From Vibrio sp. S9_S30 (GTDB taxonomy: Bacteria; Pseudomonadota; Gammaproteobacteria; Enterobacterales; Vibrionaceae), in assembly GCF_014694455.1 (NCBI RefSeq), contig NZ_JAAUWT010000016.1, forward strand, positions 1 through 64,000: a stretch of 64,000 bases of DNA, in the 5' to 3' direction. Under the pieces are notes generated by a model. The model was not told where the DNA came from and did not search any database. It saw nothing but the letters and a program-made list of their open reading frames with translations. This document shows positions 6,729-15,633 of the stretch, one piece after another; positions within the stretch are counted from its first letter, which is position 1, and each line of letters begins with the position of its first letter. The translations under genes were made by a program, and so were the position numbers.

Positions 6729-7016
6729 ATGAGCGAAACACACTTCCTAGTTCACGACGTAAACGATAGCGTGGGCGTAATGGTGGTTGAGAATGTTGTA
6801 AAAGGCATGCAAGTCACCGGATACATGATGGATACCGATGAAGAGATCGTTTTGACCGCACTGAATGACATTCCTCTTGGTCACAAAATTGCTCTGAGGG
6901 ATCTTGATATTGGTGACACCATCATTAAGTACAACGAAGACATGGGCAAGGTAGTGGAATCCATCTCTGCAGGTGGTCACGCTCATGTTCACAACATTAA
7001 AACCAAGCGCTGGTAA
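6729..7016 (+). CDS. suyA: (2R)-sulfolactate sulfo-lyase, small subunit
   Basis: A 95-residue SAF-domain protein equal to the N-terminal domain of UxaA-type dehydratases and, by its pairing with the next gene, SuyA. SuyAB cleaves (R)-3-sulfolactate to pyruvate and sulfite in the cytoplasm. The sequence starts MSETHFLVHDVNDSVGVMVV (FLVH..gD.VGV), with GYMMDTDEEIVLTALNDIPL and GHKIALRDLDIGDTIIKYNE ('GHKiAl.di..Gd.iiKYg' of the SAF domain), ending AGGHAHVHNIKTKRW, the usual 'G.HvHvHN..s.r' tail. ATG 6729 follows CTAAGGACAGAGAT. suyB starts 17 bases after the stop. A palindrome and tandem repeats lie upstream. It could be a different UxaA-like lyase, but the downstream subunit argues for sulfolactate. 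Confidence 0.88.
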   Translation: MSETHFLVHDVNDSVGVMVVENVVKGMQVTGYMMDTDEEIVLTALNDIPLGHKIALRDLDIGDTIIKYNEDMGKVVESISAGGHAHVHNIKTKRW

Positions 7017-7033
7017 TCAAAGGAGTGATAAAA

Positions 7034-8200
7034 ATGAAACGTAATACATTTATGGGTTACCGTCGTGAAAACGGTCGTGTGGGCGTGCGAAACCATGTAC
7101 TGATTCTTCCGCTGGATGACATTTCAAACGCAGCGTGTGAGTCGGTTGCCAATAACATCAAAGGCACTATCGCGATCCCACACGCCTATGGACGATTGCA
7201 GTTTGGTGCCGATCTTGACTTGCATTTTCGAACCATCATTGGAACCGGTTCTAATCCAAATGTTGCTGCGGTAGTGGTCATCGGTATCGAGCCAGGTTGG
7301 ACGCAGAAAGTGGTCGACGGTATCGCAGCAACAGGCAAACCAGTCAAAGGGTTTTCGATTGAACAAAACGGTGACATTAATACCGTAGCGGCGGCGTCCC
7401 GTACGGCAAAAGAATTCGTTCACTACGCGACAGCATTAAGCCGAGAAGAGTGCCCAATTAGCGATCTATGGGTTGCCGTGAAATGTGGTGAATCGGATAC
7501 GACTTCTGGCCTATCGGCTAACCCAACGGTGGGTAACTTCATCGATAAGATGAACGAAGCGGGTGCCACAACGTGCTTCGGGGAAACGTCGGAAATCACA
7601 GGTGCCGAGCAGATCGTAAAAGGTCGTGCTGCTACCCCTGAAGCGGGCGAGAAGTTTATGAAAACTTGGTCATCCTATAACGACTTTATCCTAGCAGAGA
7701 AAACGAACGATCTTTCTGACTCGCAACCGACAAAGGGGAACATCGAAGGTGGTTTAACCACCATTGAAGAGAAAGCACTCGGTAATGTGCAAAAAATCGG
7801 TAAGAAAGCACAGTATATTGATGTGTTAGAACCGGCTGAAACACCAGCGAAAGGTCCAGGTTTGTACTTTATGGATACCTCTTCAGCCGCCGCAGAATGT
7901 AATACTCTACAAGCCGCTGGTGGCTATGTGGTTCACCTATTCCCAACGGGGCAAGGCAACGTGATTGGCAATCCCATCATGCCGGTGATTAAGATCACCG
8001 GAAACCCAAGAACAGTACGTACAATGAGCGAGCACATTGATCACGATGTGTCGGCAATTTTGCGACACGAAATGACGTTGGATGAAGCTGGAGATGAATT
8101 GATCGAAATGGTCATAGACACAGCAAACGGTCGTAATACCTGTGCTGAAGTGCTGGGGCATGTTGAGTTTTCACTCACAAAGTTGTATCGAAGCGCATAG
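7034..8200 (+). CDS. suyB: (2R)-sulfolactate sulfo-lyase, large subunit
   Basis: A 388-residue protein of the UxaA C-terminal family. It matches SuyB more than altronate or galactarate dehydratase: GYRRENGRVGVRNHVLILPL and DDISNAACESVANNIKGTIA at the N-terminus, PHAYGRLQFGADLDLHFRTI, VKCGESDTTSGLSANPTVGN (Cys and substrate loop), SQPTKGNIEGGLTTIEEKAL, and FPTGQGNVIGNPIMPVIKIT. With SuyA it desulfonates (R)-sulfolactate to pyruvate plus sulfite. ATG 7034 has AAAGGAG eight bases upstream; a GTG at 7025 overlaps that site and is less likely. A strong terminator follows at 8235. No sulfite oxidase or exporter gene is seen in the window, so the fate of sulfite is encoded elsewhere. Confidence 0.9.
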   Translation: MKRNTFMGYRRENGRVGVRNHVLILPLDDISNAACESVANNIKGTIAIPHAYGRLQFGADLDLHFRTIIGTGSNPNVAAVVVIGIEPGWTQKVVDGIAATGKPVKGFSIEQNGDINTVAAASRTAKEFVHYATALSREECPISDLWVAVKCGESDTTSGLSANPTVGNFIDKMNEAGATTCFGETSEITGAEQIVKGRAATPEAGEKFMKTWSSYNDFILAEKTNDLSDSQPTKGNIEGGLTTIEEKALGNVQKIGKKAQYIDVLEPAETPAKGPGLYFMDTSSAAAECNTLQAAGGYVVHLFPTGQGNVIGNPIMPVIKITGNPRTVRTMSEHIDHDVSAILRHEMTLDEAGDELIEMVIDTANGRNTCAEVLGHVEFSLTKLYRSA

Positions 8201-8234
8201 CGACTTTGAATCCACCGTCCCTGATTTCACTCCC

Positions 8235-8262
8235 AAGCCTTTCGTTTAGAAAGGCTTTTTTA
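8235..8262 (+). terminator. Rho-independent terminator after suyB
   Basis: A 9-bp perfect stem AAGCCTTTC / GAAAGGCTT with loop GTTTA is followed by six Ts. It ends the suyAB transcript; the GntR gene beyond it is convergent. Confidence 0.9.
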
Positions 8263-8448
8263 TAACCCACAACTTGCCGTGAAAATCATCTCGAAAGATA
8301 AACTGTCCTCAAACAATATGGCGATTTAACCTCAGTTTGGGATGAAAACAGCGTAACTTTGAATTCACTGAAAGCTGCATTTCCCTTCCTTTCCAGTCAG
8401 AGGCTGTTCTTCCGCGAAACTACGGCTTTTGGCAGGGTAAAAGCGGTG

Positions 8449-9168
8449 CTAGCTCAGTTCGTTCAAGTAACAATGCTGATCGGTATGGCAGCGTGTAACC
8501 CTAAGTTCCACCGCTTCACCATTCAAAGCGTATGCCACGCGTTTGGCTTCTAGCAGTGGTGTTCCAGCCTTGAGCTCTAGATGAATTTGTTCTGTTTCAT
8601 TCGACAAATCGGCTCTCAACTTTTCAATCACTTTAACGACAGACAACCCAAATTCACGCTGGTAATAGCTGTACAGCGTGTTGGGGAGCTCGTCGGTTAG
8701 CGGCATATTAGAAAATAATTTTTCAGGTAGAGAGATGGTTTCGTATATGACAGGAACGCCTTCGAGCGCGCGAATTCGAGTAATACGAATGACTTGCTCT
8801 TCATCGGATAACTCCAACGATTCGCTTTCGAGAAGAGTGGCAGGGTAGCGATTAAAGTCGAGTATCGTACTTTCAGGGAGATGACGTTTCCCTTGTAAAT
8901 CAACCAAGCGAAAGAAATGGTAGAGCGGCTGTTCTTGTGTATGTTCGGCTACGTAAGTGCCTTTACCTTGTCGGCGAACCACCAGCTTTTCAGCGGCTAA
9001 TGCATCAAGGGCTTTTCTCACGGTGCCTTGGCTGACTTGCAATTCATCCGCTAACTGAAACTCACTGGGCAAGGGGCTACCCGGTAACCACACTTTGTCG
9101 ATCAATCTTTGTATCAAAAGCTCTTTAACTTGCATGTACAAAGGAAGAAAGTGGGTGGGTTTATTCAT
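8449..9168 (-). CDS. GntR-family (HutC/UTRA) transcriptional regulator
   Basis: A 239-residue regulator with an N-terminal winged-helix domain (YMQVKELLIQRLIDKVWLPG, then PLPSEFQLADELQVSQGTVR and KALDALAAEKLVVRRQGKGT) and a C-terminal UTRA ligand domain (about residues 85-235; VIRITRIRALEGVPVIYETI, SVVKVIEKLRADLSNETEQI). UTRA domains bind small metabolites, so the effector may be sulfolactate or DHPS. It lies between suyAB and the hps-like operon. It is the likely binder of the 36-bp palindrome before suyA, whose core GTCTTATATAAGAC suits the family. It is convergent to suyB and separated from the hps operon by a terminator, so it has its own promoter within 9169-9290. Confidence 0.88.
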   Translation of the reverse strand: MNKPTHFLPLYMQVKELLIQRLIDKVWLPGSPLPSEFQLADELQVSQGTVRKALDALAAEKLVVRRQGKGTYVAEHTQEQPLYHFFRLVDLQGKRHLPESTILDFNRYPATLLESESLELSDEEQVIRITRIRALEGVPVIYETISLPEKLFSNMPLTDELPNTLYSYYQREFGLSVVKVIEKLRADLSNETEQIHLELKAGTPLLEAKRVAYALNGEAVELRVTRCHTDQHCYLNELS

Positions 9169-9290
9169 GGGATGTATGCTCTTTACTCGTTCGTTTCTTA
9201 AGCTTCATATTAACAATCAAGAGGTAAGCTGTCTGTAGTGGAATGGAAGAAATACAGTGTTTTGCGTTAATTTAGGCGTGATACCAATTA

Positions 9291-9319
9291 GAAAAATCCC
9301 TAGCGGTTTTCTAGGGATT
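9291..9319 (-). terminator. Terminator of the hps-like operon
   Basis: Read on the minus strand, AATCCCTAG, a 7-base loop, then CTAGGGATT is followed by TTT. The 9-bp perfect stem lies 22 bases downstream of the stop of the zinc dehydrogenase, the last gene of the leftward operon. Confidence 0.8.
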
Positions 9320-9340
9320 CTTGAGGAAAATTTCAATGGA

Positions 9341-10339
9341 TTAGGTGCTGACGTCGAGAATGATTTTGGCCGCTGCGGTTCGATTGTTATCAAGATCATC
9401 AAACGCTTGGCTGCCTAAACTCAACGGGCGCTCTTCAATCCAAGATAACTCACCCAATGCGCCACGGTGCAACGCGTTTACGGCTGAAATCATATCCAAT
9501 TGTGTGTAAGAAAATGAACCCAAAACGGCAACTTCTTGAAGGGTCATTTTTCGTACATCGAATTCGCCGTATGAATCTTGCAGCCCCACATGCATGAATA
9601 CCCCGCCTTGTTTAACGGCTTTCATCCCTGCATTGCGTGTATGGCTAGAGCCCACCGCATCAATAACCACATCAATGCTAGATTCAGTAACAGGATCATC
9701 TTGAGCGGGGTTGTGTAAATCAGTAATACCAGAAATCCTAGCGGTGCTGAGTCTTTGTGCATTCGTATCACTCAGAATAATGTGTCTCGCGCCCTTTAGT
9801 TTAAGAAAAAGGGCGCAAAGCAACCCAATGGAGCCGCCACCAATCACCATTGTGGTGCTTTCACTTAATGTTCGATGCATGTGTTGTTCCACCAGCGCTA
9901 TGGCATGTAAAGCTGTGGCTGCGGGTTCGGCTAAGGCCGCGTGTTCTGGTTTCATACCCTCAGGAACTGGAATCAGGTTGGTTTCTGGTATCACCGTATA
10001 TTCCGCAAACGCCCCTGGCATTTTTAACCCAATGGCCGTTCGGTTTTCACACAAATTTGTTCTACCGCTTAAGCAGTCGGCGCACTCCATGCACGTAATC
10101 AAAGGGTTAAGGACAACTCGCTTGTCTAAGTATTTTCCATTCATGGCAATGCCACAGGCTTCATGCCCAAGAATCAAAGGGGGGACGCGCCTTGGGTCGT
10201 GTCCATGATAAGCGTGCATATCGGACCCGCAAATGCCCGCTTTTTCTATTTTCACCAATACCTCACCTTCCTGTGGGGAAGGCATGTTTTGCACGTCAAA
10301 GGTTACTTCGTTTTTGTTGGTATAAACGAGTGCTTTCAT
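9341..10339 (-). CDS. Zinc-dependent alcohol dehydrogenase, probable DHPS dehydrogenase (HpsP-like)
   Basis: A 332-residue medium-chain dehydrogenase (GroES-like N-terminal domain, then Rossmann domain). Catalytic zinc motif: AGICGSDMHAYHGHD and ILGHEACG. Structural zinc: four Cys in CMECADCLSGRTNLC. Nucleotide site: VIGGGSIGLLCALFLKLKGA. It is the last gene of the operon. In Cupriavidus pinatubonensis, hps clusters contain two DHPS-2-dehydrogenases (HpsO, HpsP) that interconvert the DHPS enantiomers through a keto intermediate, and this gene and the next would suit that role. ATG 10339 has AAGGA seven bases upstream; an in-frame start at 10384 would run into the upstream gene. Exact substrate is inferred from context. 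Confidence 0.8.
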   Translation of the reverse strand: MKALVYTNKNEVTFDVQNMPSPQEGEVLVKIEKAGICGSDMHAYHGHDPRRVPPLILGHEACGIAMNGKYLDKRVVLNPLITCMECADCLSGRTNLCENRTAIGLKMPGAFAEYTVIPETNLIPVPEGMKPEHAALAEPAATALHAIALVEQHMHRTLSESTTMVIGGGSIGLLCALFLKLKGARHIILSDTNAQRLSTARISGITDLHNPAQDDPVTESSIDVVIDAVGSSHTRNAGMKAVKQGGVFMHVGLQDSYGEFDVRKMTLQEVAVLGSFSYTQLDMISAVNALHRGALGELSWIEERPLSLGSQAFDDLDNNRTAAAKIILDVST

Positions 10340-10364
10340 GATTCGATCCTTTTTAAACTCACCT

Positions 10365-11132
10365 TTATTTGGCTGTAAAGCCACCGTCTACAAACAAGGT
10401 TTGACCGGTTACATAGTCTGAAGCGGGTGAAGCAAAAAACAGCATAGGACCTGTTAAATCCTCCATCTCCCCGTTCCTGCCAATCGCCGTTTGTTGGGCG
10501 AGTGCGTGAAGTTTGTCAGTGTCTTCAAACAAGGGTTGCGTCAATTCGCTTGGGAAGAAGCCAGGAGCGATGGCATTGCACGTGACGCCGTAACTCGACC
10601 AAGCTTCCGCCATGGCACGAGTAAGCTGGCATACGCCGCCTTTGGATGCGCCGTAAGGCACACTATTAGCAAACGCACGCTCGCTTTGCAGCGAGGCGAT
10701 ATTGATGATCTTTCCGTATCCCTTTTCTTTCATGTCTGGTATCACCGCTTTGGCAAGAAAGAAGGGCAATTTTAGATTGATATCAAGAGTGCTATCCCAG
10801 CTCACTTCATCCACCTCATCAGCGGGTTGGCGTAAGTTCTGACCTGCAACATTCGCCAATATATCCGGTGCACCATAGATGGCTTTGCACTGCGCTATAT
10901 GCTGTTCTAGCAGGTCAAAATGCGTTAAATCGCAGCGAATGTAACTTGCTGACCCTCCCTCCATCTCGATCTCTGCCACTGTGTTTTTAAGGGGAGAATC
11001 ACGCCTGCCCATAATGACAACCTTGGCACCAGCGGCCGCAAGCGTTTTGGCAAACTGGCGACCAATACCGGAACCGCCGCCAGTGACCAGTGCGACTTGC
11101 CCTTCAATAGAGAAATTCGCGGTTGTACTCAT
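10365..11132 (-). CDS. Short-chain dehydrogenase, probable DHPS dehydrogenase (HpsO-like)
   Basis: A 255-residue classical SDR. NAD-binding TGGGSGIG is near residue 17, NVAG near 92, the catalytic Ser in INIASLQSER, and the Tyr-Lys pair in VPYGASKGGV, ending TGQTLFVDGGFTAK. It is near gluconate 5-dehydrogenase-like members in appearance. Its ATG overlaps the stop of the HpsN-type gene (TAATG), so the two are translationally coupled. By context it should oxidise or reduce the C2 hydroxyl of dihydroxypropanesulfonate, letting the S-enantiomer be turned into the R-form that HpsN uses. That substrate is inferred, not visible in the sequence. Confidence 0.8.
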   Translation of the reverse strand: MSTTANFSIEGQVALVTGGGSGIGRQFAKTLAAAGAKVVIMGRRDSPLKNTVAEIEMEGGSASYIRCDLTHFDLLEQHIAQCKAIYGAPDILANVAGQNLRQPADEVDEVSWDSTLDINLKLPFFLAKAVIPDMKEKGYGKIINIASLQSERAFANSVPYGASKGGVCQLTRAMAEAWSSYGVTCNAIAPGFFPSELTQPLFEDTDKLHALAQQTAIGRNGEMEDLTGPMLFFASPASDYVTGQTLFVDGGFTAK

Positions 11133-12436
11133 TACTTGTATCCCAACTCAAAACGCTCTTCAGGGAAGTATTTTGCTAGGCGAGCGTCCCCCGTTCTGGC
11201 ATGCGCCTCCATACCTTCTAGGCGAGAAATACGCGCGGTAACGGCGGCAACCTCACGGTTCGCTTCTTCGGTCAAACGCTGGAAAGAACATATCTTAATG
11301 AACTTACTGACCGATAATCCTCCGGTGTACTTTGCTGCCCCTTTGGTCGGAAGAATGTGGTTAGGTCCAGAACATTTGTCGCCAAATGCTACGGTGGACT
11401 CCTCTCCTAAGAAAAGTGATCCGTAGTTCGTTAAGTTTTCTAGCCACCAATCGAGGTCGGCTGCTTGCACTTCCAAATGCTCCGAGGCGTATTCGTCGCT
11501 GATTTGAACCACTTCTTCACGTGTATCACAAACAATCACTTCACCATAATCATCCCAAGCGGCGGTCGCGGCTTGTTTTGCTGTGTCTGGCAGATCGGCG
11601 ATCAGCTCTGGTACTCGTTTCATCACTTTTTCGGCAAGCGAGTCAGACGTTGTGAATAACCAAGCAGGGCTATCGAAGCCATGTTCTGCCTGACCAACCA
11701 AGTCAACCGCAACGATTTCCGGATCAGCGGTTTCATCCGCAATCACTGCAATTTCAGACGGACCAGCAAACATGTCGATACCCACCTGTCCGTACAACTG
11801 GCGCTTGGATTCTGCGACAAAGCGGTTGCCTGGACCCACCAAAATGTCGGCTTTATTTCCAGTGAATAAACCATTCGCCATAGAGGCAATAGCCTGAACG
11901 CCACCCAGCGCCAACATGTAATCAGCACCACACAGTTTCATGGTGTAAAGCACCGCAGGGTTAATGCCGACTTCAGGACGAGCAGGCGAGCAAGCCACCA
12001 CATTTTTTACACCCGCCACTTTGGCGGTGGTGATGCTCATGATGGCGGAAGCAATATGAGAGTATCGTCCCCCGGGTACATAGCAGCCCGCGGTATTCAT
12101 TGGGATAAGTTTTTGCCCTGCATACAGACCAGGAGATAGCTCCACTTCGAATTCCTTCAGAGAGTCCAGTTGAGCTTGTGCGAATCGTTTTACTCGATCG
12201 TAAGCAAACTTGATATCCGCTTTCATCTCGTCTGTCAGTTGATCTTCTGCGGCTTGGATGGCTTCTTTACTGACTAGGATATCGCCATCCCAATTGTCGA
12301 AGGATTTTGTGAATTCAACGACTTGTTGTTCGCCGCCTTCTGCAATGTTAGCGAGCATCTCGCTGACGATTCGGCTGGTATCTTGTTCGCCCGTTGAGGC
12401 CGTTTTTATCGCCTTTTTCTTATATTGAATTGCCAT
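11132..12436 (-). CDS. hpsN: Sulfopropanediol 3-dehydrogenase (HpsN-type histidinol dehydrogenase family)
   Basis: A 434-residue histidinol-dehydrogenase-family enzyme, but in a sulfonate locus and without other his genes. HpsN performs two NAD-dependent oxidations of (R)-DHPS to (R)-sulfolactate. HisD-type motifs: GCYVPGGRYSHIASAIMSIT (residues about 116-135), VGPGNRFVAESKRQLYGQVG, IDMFAGPSEIAVIADETADP, LVGQAEHGFDSPAWLFT (Q and H of the zinc site), YASEHLEVQA and GPNHILPTKGAAKYTGGLSV. The C-terminus (REVAAVTARISRLEGMEAHA) also fits HpsN-like proteins. It sits between the TRAP genes and the two dehydrogenases, and suyAB is close by, which together make the DHPS assignment strong. Confidence 0.88.
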   Translation of the reverse strand: MAIQYKKKAIKTASTGEQDTSRIVSEMLANIAEGGEQQVVEFTKSFDNWDGDILVSKEAIQAAEDQLTDEMKADIKFAYDRVKRFAQAQLDSLKEFEVELSPGLYAGQKLIPMNTAGCYVPGGRYSHIASAIMSITTAKVAGVKNVVACSPARPEVGINPAVLYTMKLCGADYMLALGGVQAIASMANGLFTGNKADILVGPGNRFVAESKRQLYGQVGIDMFAGPSEIAVIADETADPEIVAVDLVGQAEHGFDSPAWLFTTSDSLAEKVMKRVPELIADLPDTAKQAATAAWDDYGEVIVCDTREEVVQISDEYASEHLEVQAADLDWWLENLTNYGSLFLGEESTVAFGDKCSGPNHILPTKGAAKYTGGLSVSKFIKICSFQRLTEEANREVAAVTARISRLEGMEAHARTGDARLAKYFPEERFELGYK

Positions 12437-12559
12437 TATTATCTCCTTTGAAATGTGCTTCTTTCTAAAATTTGGCGTGCAGTAACCCCTACAGCGATCG
12501 CTGCACGTTTAAAGTGGCTTATTACGTGATTAGTTACGTGACGTAATACATTATTGGAA

Positions 12560-13882
12560 TCAGTTAAATGTGAGTGCCCATAGTGAAATTTCCGGAATAA
12601 ATGCCAAGAGTAAAACCACAATTAACATCGACAATACGTACGGTGCGGCGTATTTGGCCACTTGCAAAACCGGTGTCTGAGTAACGCCAGAAACAACAAA
12701 CAGGTTCAAACCTAAGGGAGGAGTGATGAATCCTACGCCAAGTGCGGTCACCATCATGATGCAAAACTGAATCTCATCCATGCCTATCGATTGAGCCAAA
12801 GGCAGCAAAATGGGGGAAAGCACAACAATATTCGGTGTGGTTTCCATGACGCACCCAGCCAGAATTAAGATTCCAATCATAATCAGTGTTAGGTAAACCG
12901 GATCTTCCGTAATATTGGTCATCTGAGTCACGAAACTTTGCGGAATTTCCAACACGGCCAAGGTTTGTGCCAAAGGCAGTGACATCGCTATAATCGGCAG
13001 AATGATTCCGTTCACTTTGGCTGAACTGTAAAGCATTTTAGGGAAATCACGCCAAGTAATGGTTCGCTGGTATAAACCGATGCCCAAGCCTACAAGCACG
13101 GCAACCGCTGCCGCTTCAGTTGGCGTGAAAATACCGGAATAAATACCTCCGAGAATAATGAAAGGGATCATTAATGCATCGCGAGAGTTATAAATAGTGG
13201 CGAACCAATGCTTTAGAGAGAATCCGGTTTTTGAATTTTCGTACCCATTAATGGCGTTAAGCACAACATTGGTCGCCATAATAGAAATCATGATGAGCAA
13301 GCCAGGGATAGCAGCAGCCAAAAACAGCGTTGAGGCTGAAATACCCAAAATCAAACCAATAATGATGTAAGCGATAGAGGGGGGAATAAGAATACCCGTA
13401 CAAGCACCCGCTGCGACAAGGGCACAGGCATACGCTTTTGGGTAACCTCTGTCGACTAAGCGATCAATCGTCATTCTGCCTACCGCGGCCGCGCCAGCGG
13501 CATCGGATCCGGATATACAGGCGAAAAAACCACACCCTAAAACGGTAGATGTCCCTAAGCCCGATTTCGCACTGCCCGTTGAGGCTTCTGCAACATCCAG
13601 CAGTTTATTGGACAGCCCCGTTCTTACCAGCACGTCACCCGTTAAGATAAACAATGGGATGGCGATAAGCGCGAAGGCGTCAATGCCATCAAATAACGAT
13701 TCCCCTATAAGGGAAAGTGGCAGCACATCGGTAAACACCAACATGGCGACAGAGCCTAAACCCAGAACCACCCATATCGGTACGGCTAAGAAAATCATGA
13801 TCACCATGGCAATAACCGGGCCGTAAACAGCGATGCCATAAGAGGCGGCGGAGGCTTGGTCGAGCAAATAGTAGTTGTTCAT
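12560..13882 (-). CDS. TRAP transporter large permease subunit (DctM family)
   Basis: A 440-residue, very hydrophobic protein with about 12 membrane segments, the ion-coupled channel of a TRAP transporter. Typical parts: VIMIFLAVPIWVVLGLGSVA, FILTGDVLVRTGLSNKLLDV (family signature near residue 100), GCGFFACISGSDAAGAAAVG, GILIPPSIAYIIIGLILGIS, and GVGFITPPLGLNLFVVSGVT. It should work with the small permease and the periplasmic binder to import a sulfonate, matching HpsKLM. The spacing to the small permease gene is eight bases; about 120 non-coding bases separate it from the downstream hpsN. Confidence 0.9.
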   Translation of the reverse strand: MNNYYLLDQASAASYGIAVYGPVIAMVIMIFLAVPIWVVLGLGSVAMLVFTDVLPLSLIGESLFDGIDAFALIAIPLFILTGDVLVRTGLSNKLLDVAEASTGSAKSGLGTSTVLGCGFFACISGSDAAGAAAVGRMTIDRLVDRGYPKAYACALVAAGACTGILIPPSIAYIIIGLILGISASTLFLAAAIPGLLIMISIMATNVVLNAINGYENSKTGFSLKHWFATIYNSRDALMIPFIILGGIYSGIFTPTEAAAVAVLVGLGIGLYQRTITWRDFPKMLYSSAKVNGIILPIIAMSLPLAQTLAVLEIPQSFVTQMTNITEDPVYLTLIMIGILILAGCVMETTPNIVVLSPILLPLAQSIGMDEIQFCIMMVTALGVGFITPPLGLNLFVVSGVTQTPVLQVAKYAAPYVLSMLIVVLLLAFIPEISLWALTFN

Positions 13883-13890
13883 TTTTCCTC

Positions 13891-14409
13891 CTAATCGATC
13901 AAGCGTTCGCCTTGGTAAACCTGTCCGTTGTTGAGCAGTGCTTTCACATCCCTTCTAATGGATTGAAGCACGCGCAACACAATTAAGGTGAAGCCAAAGG
14001 GAACCGCAAATAAAAACCAAACTTGGCTAATGCGTAAACCATGGGTCACGGAGCCGTATTCGAGAGACGTTATTACCGGTCCGATAGAGACGATCAATGA
14101 AATCACAGCAAGCCCCAAAGTAAGAAAGTCGCTGAACAGATACATGGCAATTTGTGCGCGATTTGGTAAGAACCCCAGCAACACATCTATGCGTATGTGA
14201 GCGCGGTTTTTAACCGCGAGTGAAGCGCCAATCCAAGCCAAATAGATAAAGCAATATCGAGCGACTTCTTCTCCCCAAATGGAGGAATAACTGAGCACAA
14301 ATCGTCTGGTGACTTCGGAGATGATCGTCAGTACGATCATGGAATAGAACATTAGGCAAAGCCATCGCTCTAGATTTTGCTCTATGGTTGAAAACCGACT
14401 TTGTTGCAT
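13891..14409 (-). CDS. TRAP transporter small permease subunit (DctQ family)
   Basis: A 172-residue membrane protein with four predicted helices. It shows the DctQ pattern: WLCLMFYSMIVLTIISEVTR, then IWGEEVARYCFIYLAWIGAS ('W.eE.ar..fvwl.flGa'), and VKNRAHIRIDVLLGFLPNRA ('...H..id.l...lp.r'). It forms the membrane complex with the large permease. It lies between the binding-protein gene, after an intergenic hairpin, and the large permease gene, so its level is probably set by read-through of that hairpin. Confidence 0.88.
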   Translation of the reverse strand: MQQSRFSTIEQNLERWLCLMFYSMIVLTIISEVTRRFVLSYSSIWGEEVARYCFIYLAWIGASLAVKNRAHIRIDVLLGFLPNRAQIAMYLFSDFLTLGLAVISLIVSIGPVITSLEYGSVTHGLRISQVWFLFAVPFGFTLIVLRVLQSIRRDVKALLNNGQVYQGERLID

Positions 14410-14430
14410 GTTTTACACCATTGATAATGG

Positions 14431-14472
14431 AAAAAAGAGAAAAGGGCAGCCGCAACGTTGACTACGGCTGCC
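14431..14472 (-). terminator. Intra-operon hairpin (attenuator) between TRAP genes
   Basis: On the minus strand GGCAGCCG, a 12-base loop and CGGCTGCC are followed by CTTTTCTCTTTTTT. It lies between the stop of the binding-protein gene and the start of the small permease. Such partial terminators let the binder be made in excess over the permease. Confidence 0.75.
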
Positions 14473-14478
14473 AACGCC

Positions 14479-15633
14479 CTAGACGTCATGGACGTAGTAA
14501 CGTCCTTTCGTGTTCGCGGCTTCAAGTAACTTGTCGAACGTGTCCAGTGAGCCCGCCAGTGACTTCTTCGTGGAATCCCAAATCGCGAGTTGATGCCCTG
14601 CTTTTTCTTGCCATTGCGCAAGCTCTGAAGGCGTAGGGGAGTAAAATTGAACGTCGTTTTTGGCAAGTTCTGACATTGCGTACGCCCTTGCAGCAGGGAC
14701 TTTAGCGAGGTTTTGATGTGCCGTTACTTCACTTGCGGCTTCAATCGCTTCTTGCACGTCTTTTGGCAGCTTGTTAAACCACTGCAAATTACAAGAGAAT
14801 ACTTGAGCATCGGGTACTGAGCGTATGAAAGTGACAGAAGAAAGTACGTCCTTAAACCCAAAAATGTTTAACGCTTCAACACTCGGGTCCAGCGCATCGG
14901 CGACACCTTGCTTAATGGCAGAAGGCGTTTCTCCCCAAGCGATTGGCGTTGGGTTCGCACCGAGCAAGTGGTAAAACTGCTGAAGAATTTTGGAACCCGG
15001 AACGCGGAATTTAATGCCTTCCATTTGATCTGGGGTTTTTATGATTTCATCTCTGCCTTTACGAAGGGCGACGACACGTGGGTCGATGGTGACGTACCAC
15101 AATGCCTTGAAGTTACGTTCTTCAAGCTTAGGGTTAACTTCCGCTTTCCACGCATCTGAATTGACCAAATTGACAAACTTTTGGTTCTCACCACACCAAT
15201 AGGGAATATTGATTAAGTCCACAACAGGTGCGAAAGAAGAGAAATTAGAAAGCGAATGTTGTGCAGCCTGAATGGTGCCTTGTTGTACTTTCTGAGCGAG
15301 CGCGCCCCCCGCACCAAGTTGGCCACCAGGCGCCAATTTCACGTAGACCTGACCGTTGGTCATGTTTTGGATATTCTCTTTGAAATCCAACTGCATAATG
15401 GGGTAGCCACGAGATGCGCCCAGAATGTAAGCGGTTGCAATCGTCATGGTGTATTTTGCGGCTTTTTGACGTTCTCGATCTTCTTTTGAGATAGCAGCAG
15501 CGGCCGTTGGGCTCATTAAAGCGCCTGCTGCCCCTACCATTATCGCGGCAGTGACACTGGCTTTACCTGCAACTTCAAAGAATTTCCGACGCTCGATAGA
15601 CTCGAGTTGGTCGCTTTCGTTGATTCCTTTCAT
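14479..15633 (-). CDS. TRAP transporter substrate-binding protein (DctP family)
   Basis: A 384-residue periplasmic solute receptor. The N-terminus has a Tat-like signal: ERRKFFEVAGKASVTAAIMV then GAAGALMSPTAAA. The mature part has the DctP order of motifs, e.g. GGQLGAGGALAQKVQQGTIQ, WYVTIDPRVVALRKGRD, GIKFRVPGSKILQQFYHLLG ANPTPIAWGE. The conserved Arg in GIKFRVPGS usually binds the carboxylate of the ligand; here a sulfonate is the likely charged group. It is the second gene of the operon after the 90-residue membrane protein. Export in folded form (Tat) is inferred from the twin-arginine string RRKFF. Confidence 0.88.
   Translation of the reverse strand: MKGINESDQLESIERRKFFEVAGKASVTAAIMVGAAGALMSPTAAAAISKEDRERQKAAKYTMTIATAYILGASRGYPIMQLDFKENIQNMTNGQVYVKLAPGGQLGAGGALAQKVQQGTIQAAQHSLSNFSSFAPVVDLINIPYWCGENQKFVNLVNSDAWKAEVNPKLEERNFKALWYVTIDPRVVALRKGRDEIIKTPDQMEGIKFRVPGSKILQQFYHLLGANPTPIAWGETPSAIKQGVADALDPSVEALNIFGFKDVLSSVTFIRSVPDAQVFSCNLQWFNKLPKDVQEAIEAASEVTAHQNLAKVPAARAYAMSELAKNDVQFYSPTPSELAQWQEKAGHQLAIWDSTKKSLAGSLDTFDKLLEAANTKGRYYVHDV

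Noticed and set aside
6729..8200. Altronate dehydratase (uxaA) identity for the SAF and UxaA-C genes
   Set aside because: The split into two genes, the SuyB-like strings and the adjacent HpsN-type locus point to sulfolactate sulfo-lyase; no hexuronate genes are near.
8359..8553. Small open frame opposite the GntR gene end
   Set aside because: It overlaps the GntR coding region and lacks a ribosome site.
9711..10208. Long antisense open frame in the zinc dehydrogenase gene
   Set aside because: A shadow of the coding strand with no start signal or family resemblance.
11132..12436. hisD (histidine biosynthesis)
   Set aside because: There are no other his genes, and it lies inside a sulfonate transport and oxidation operon.
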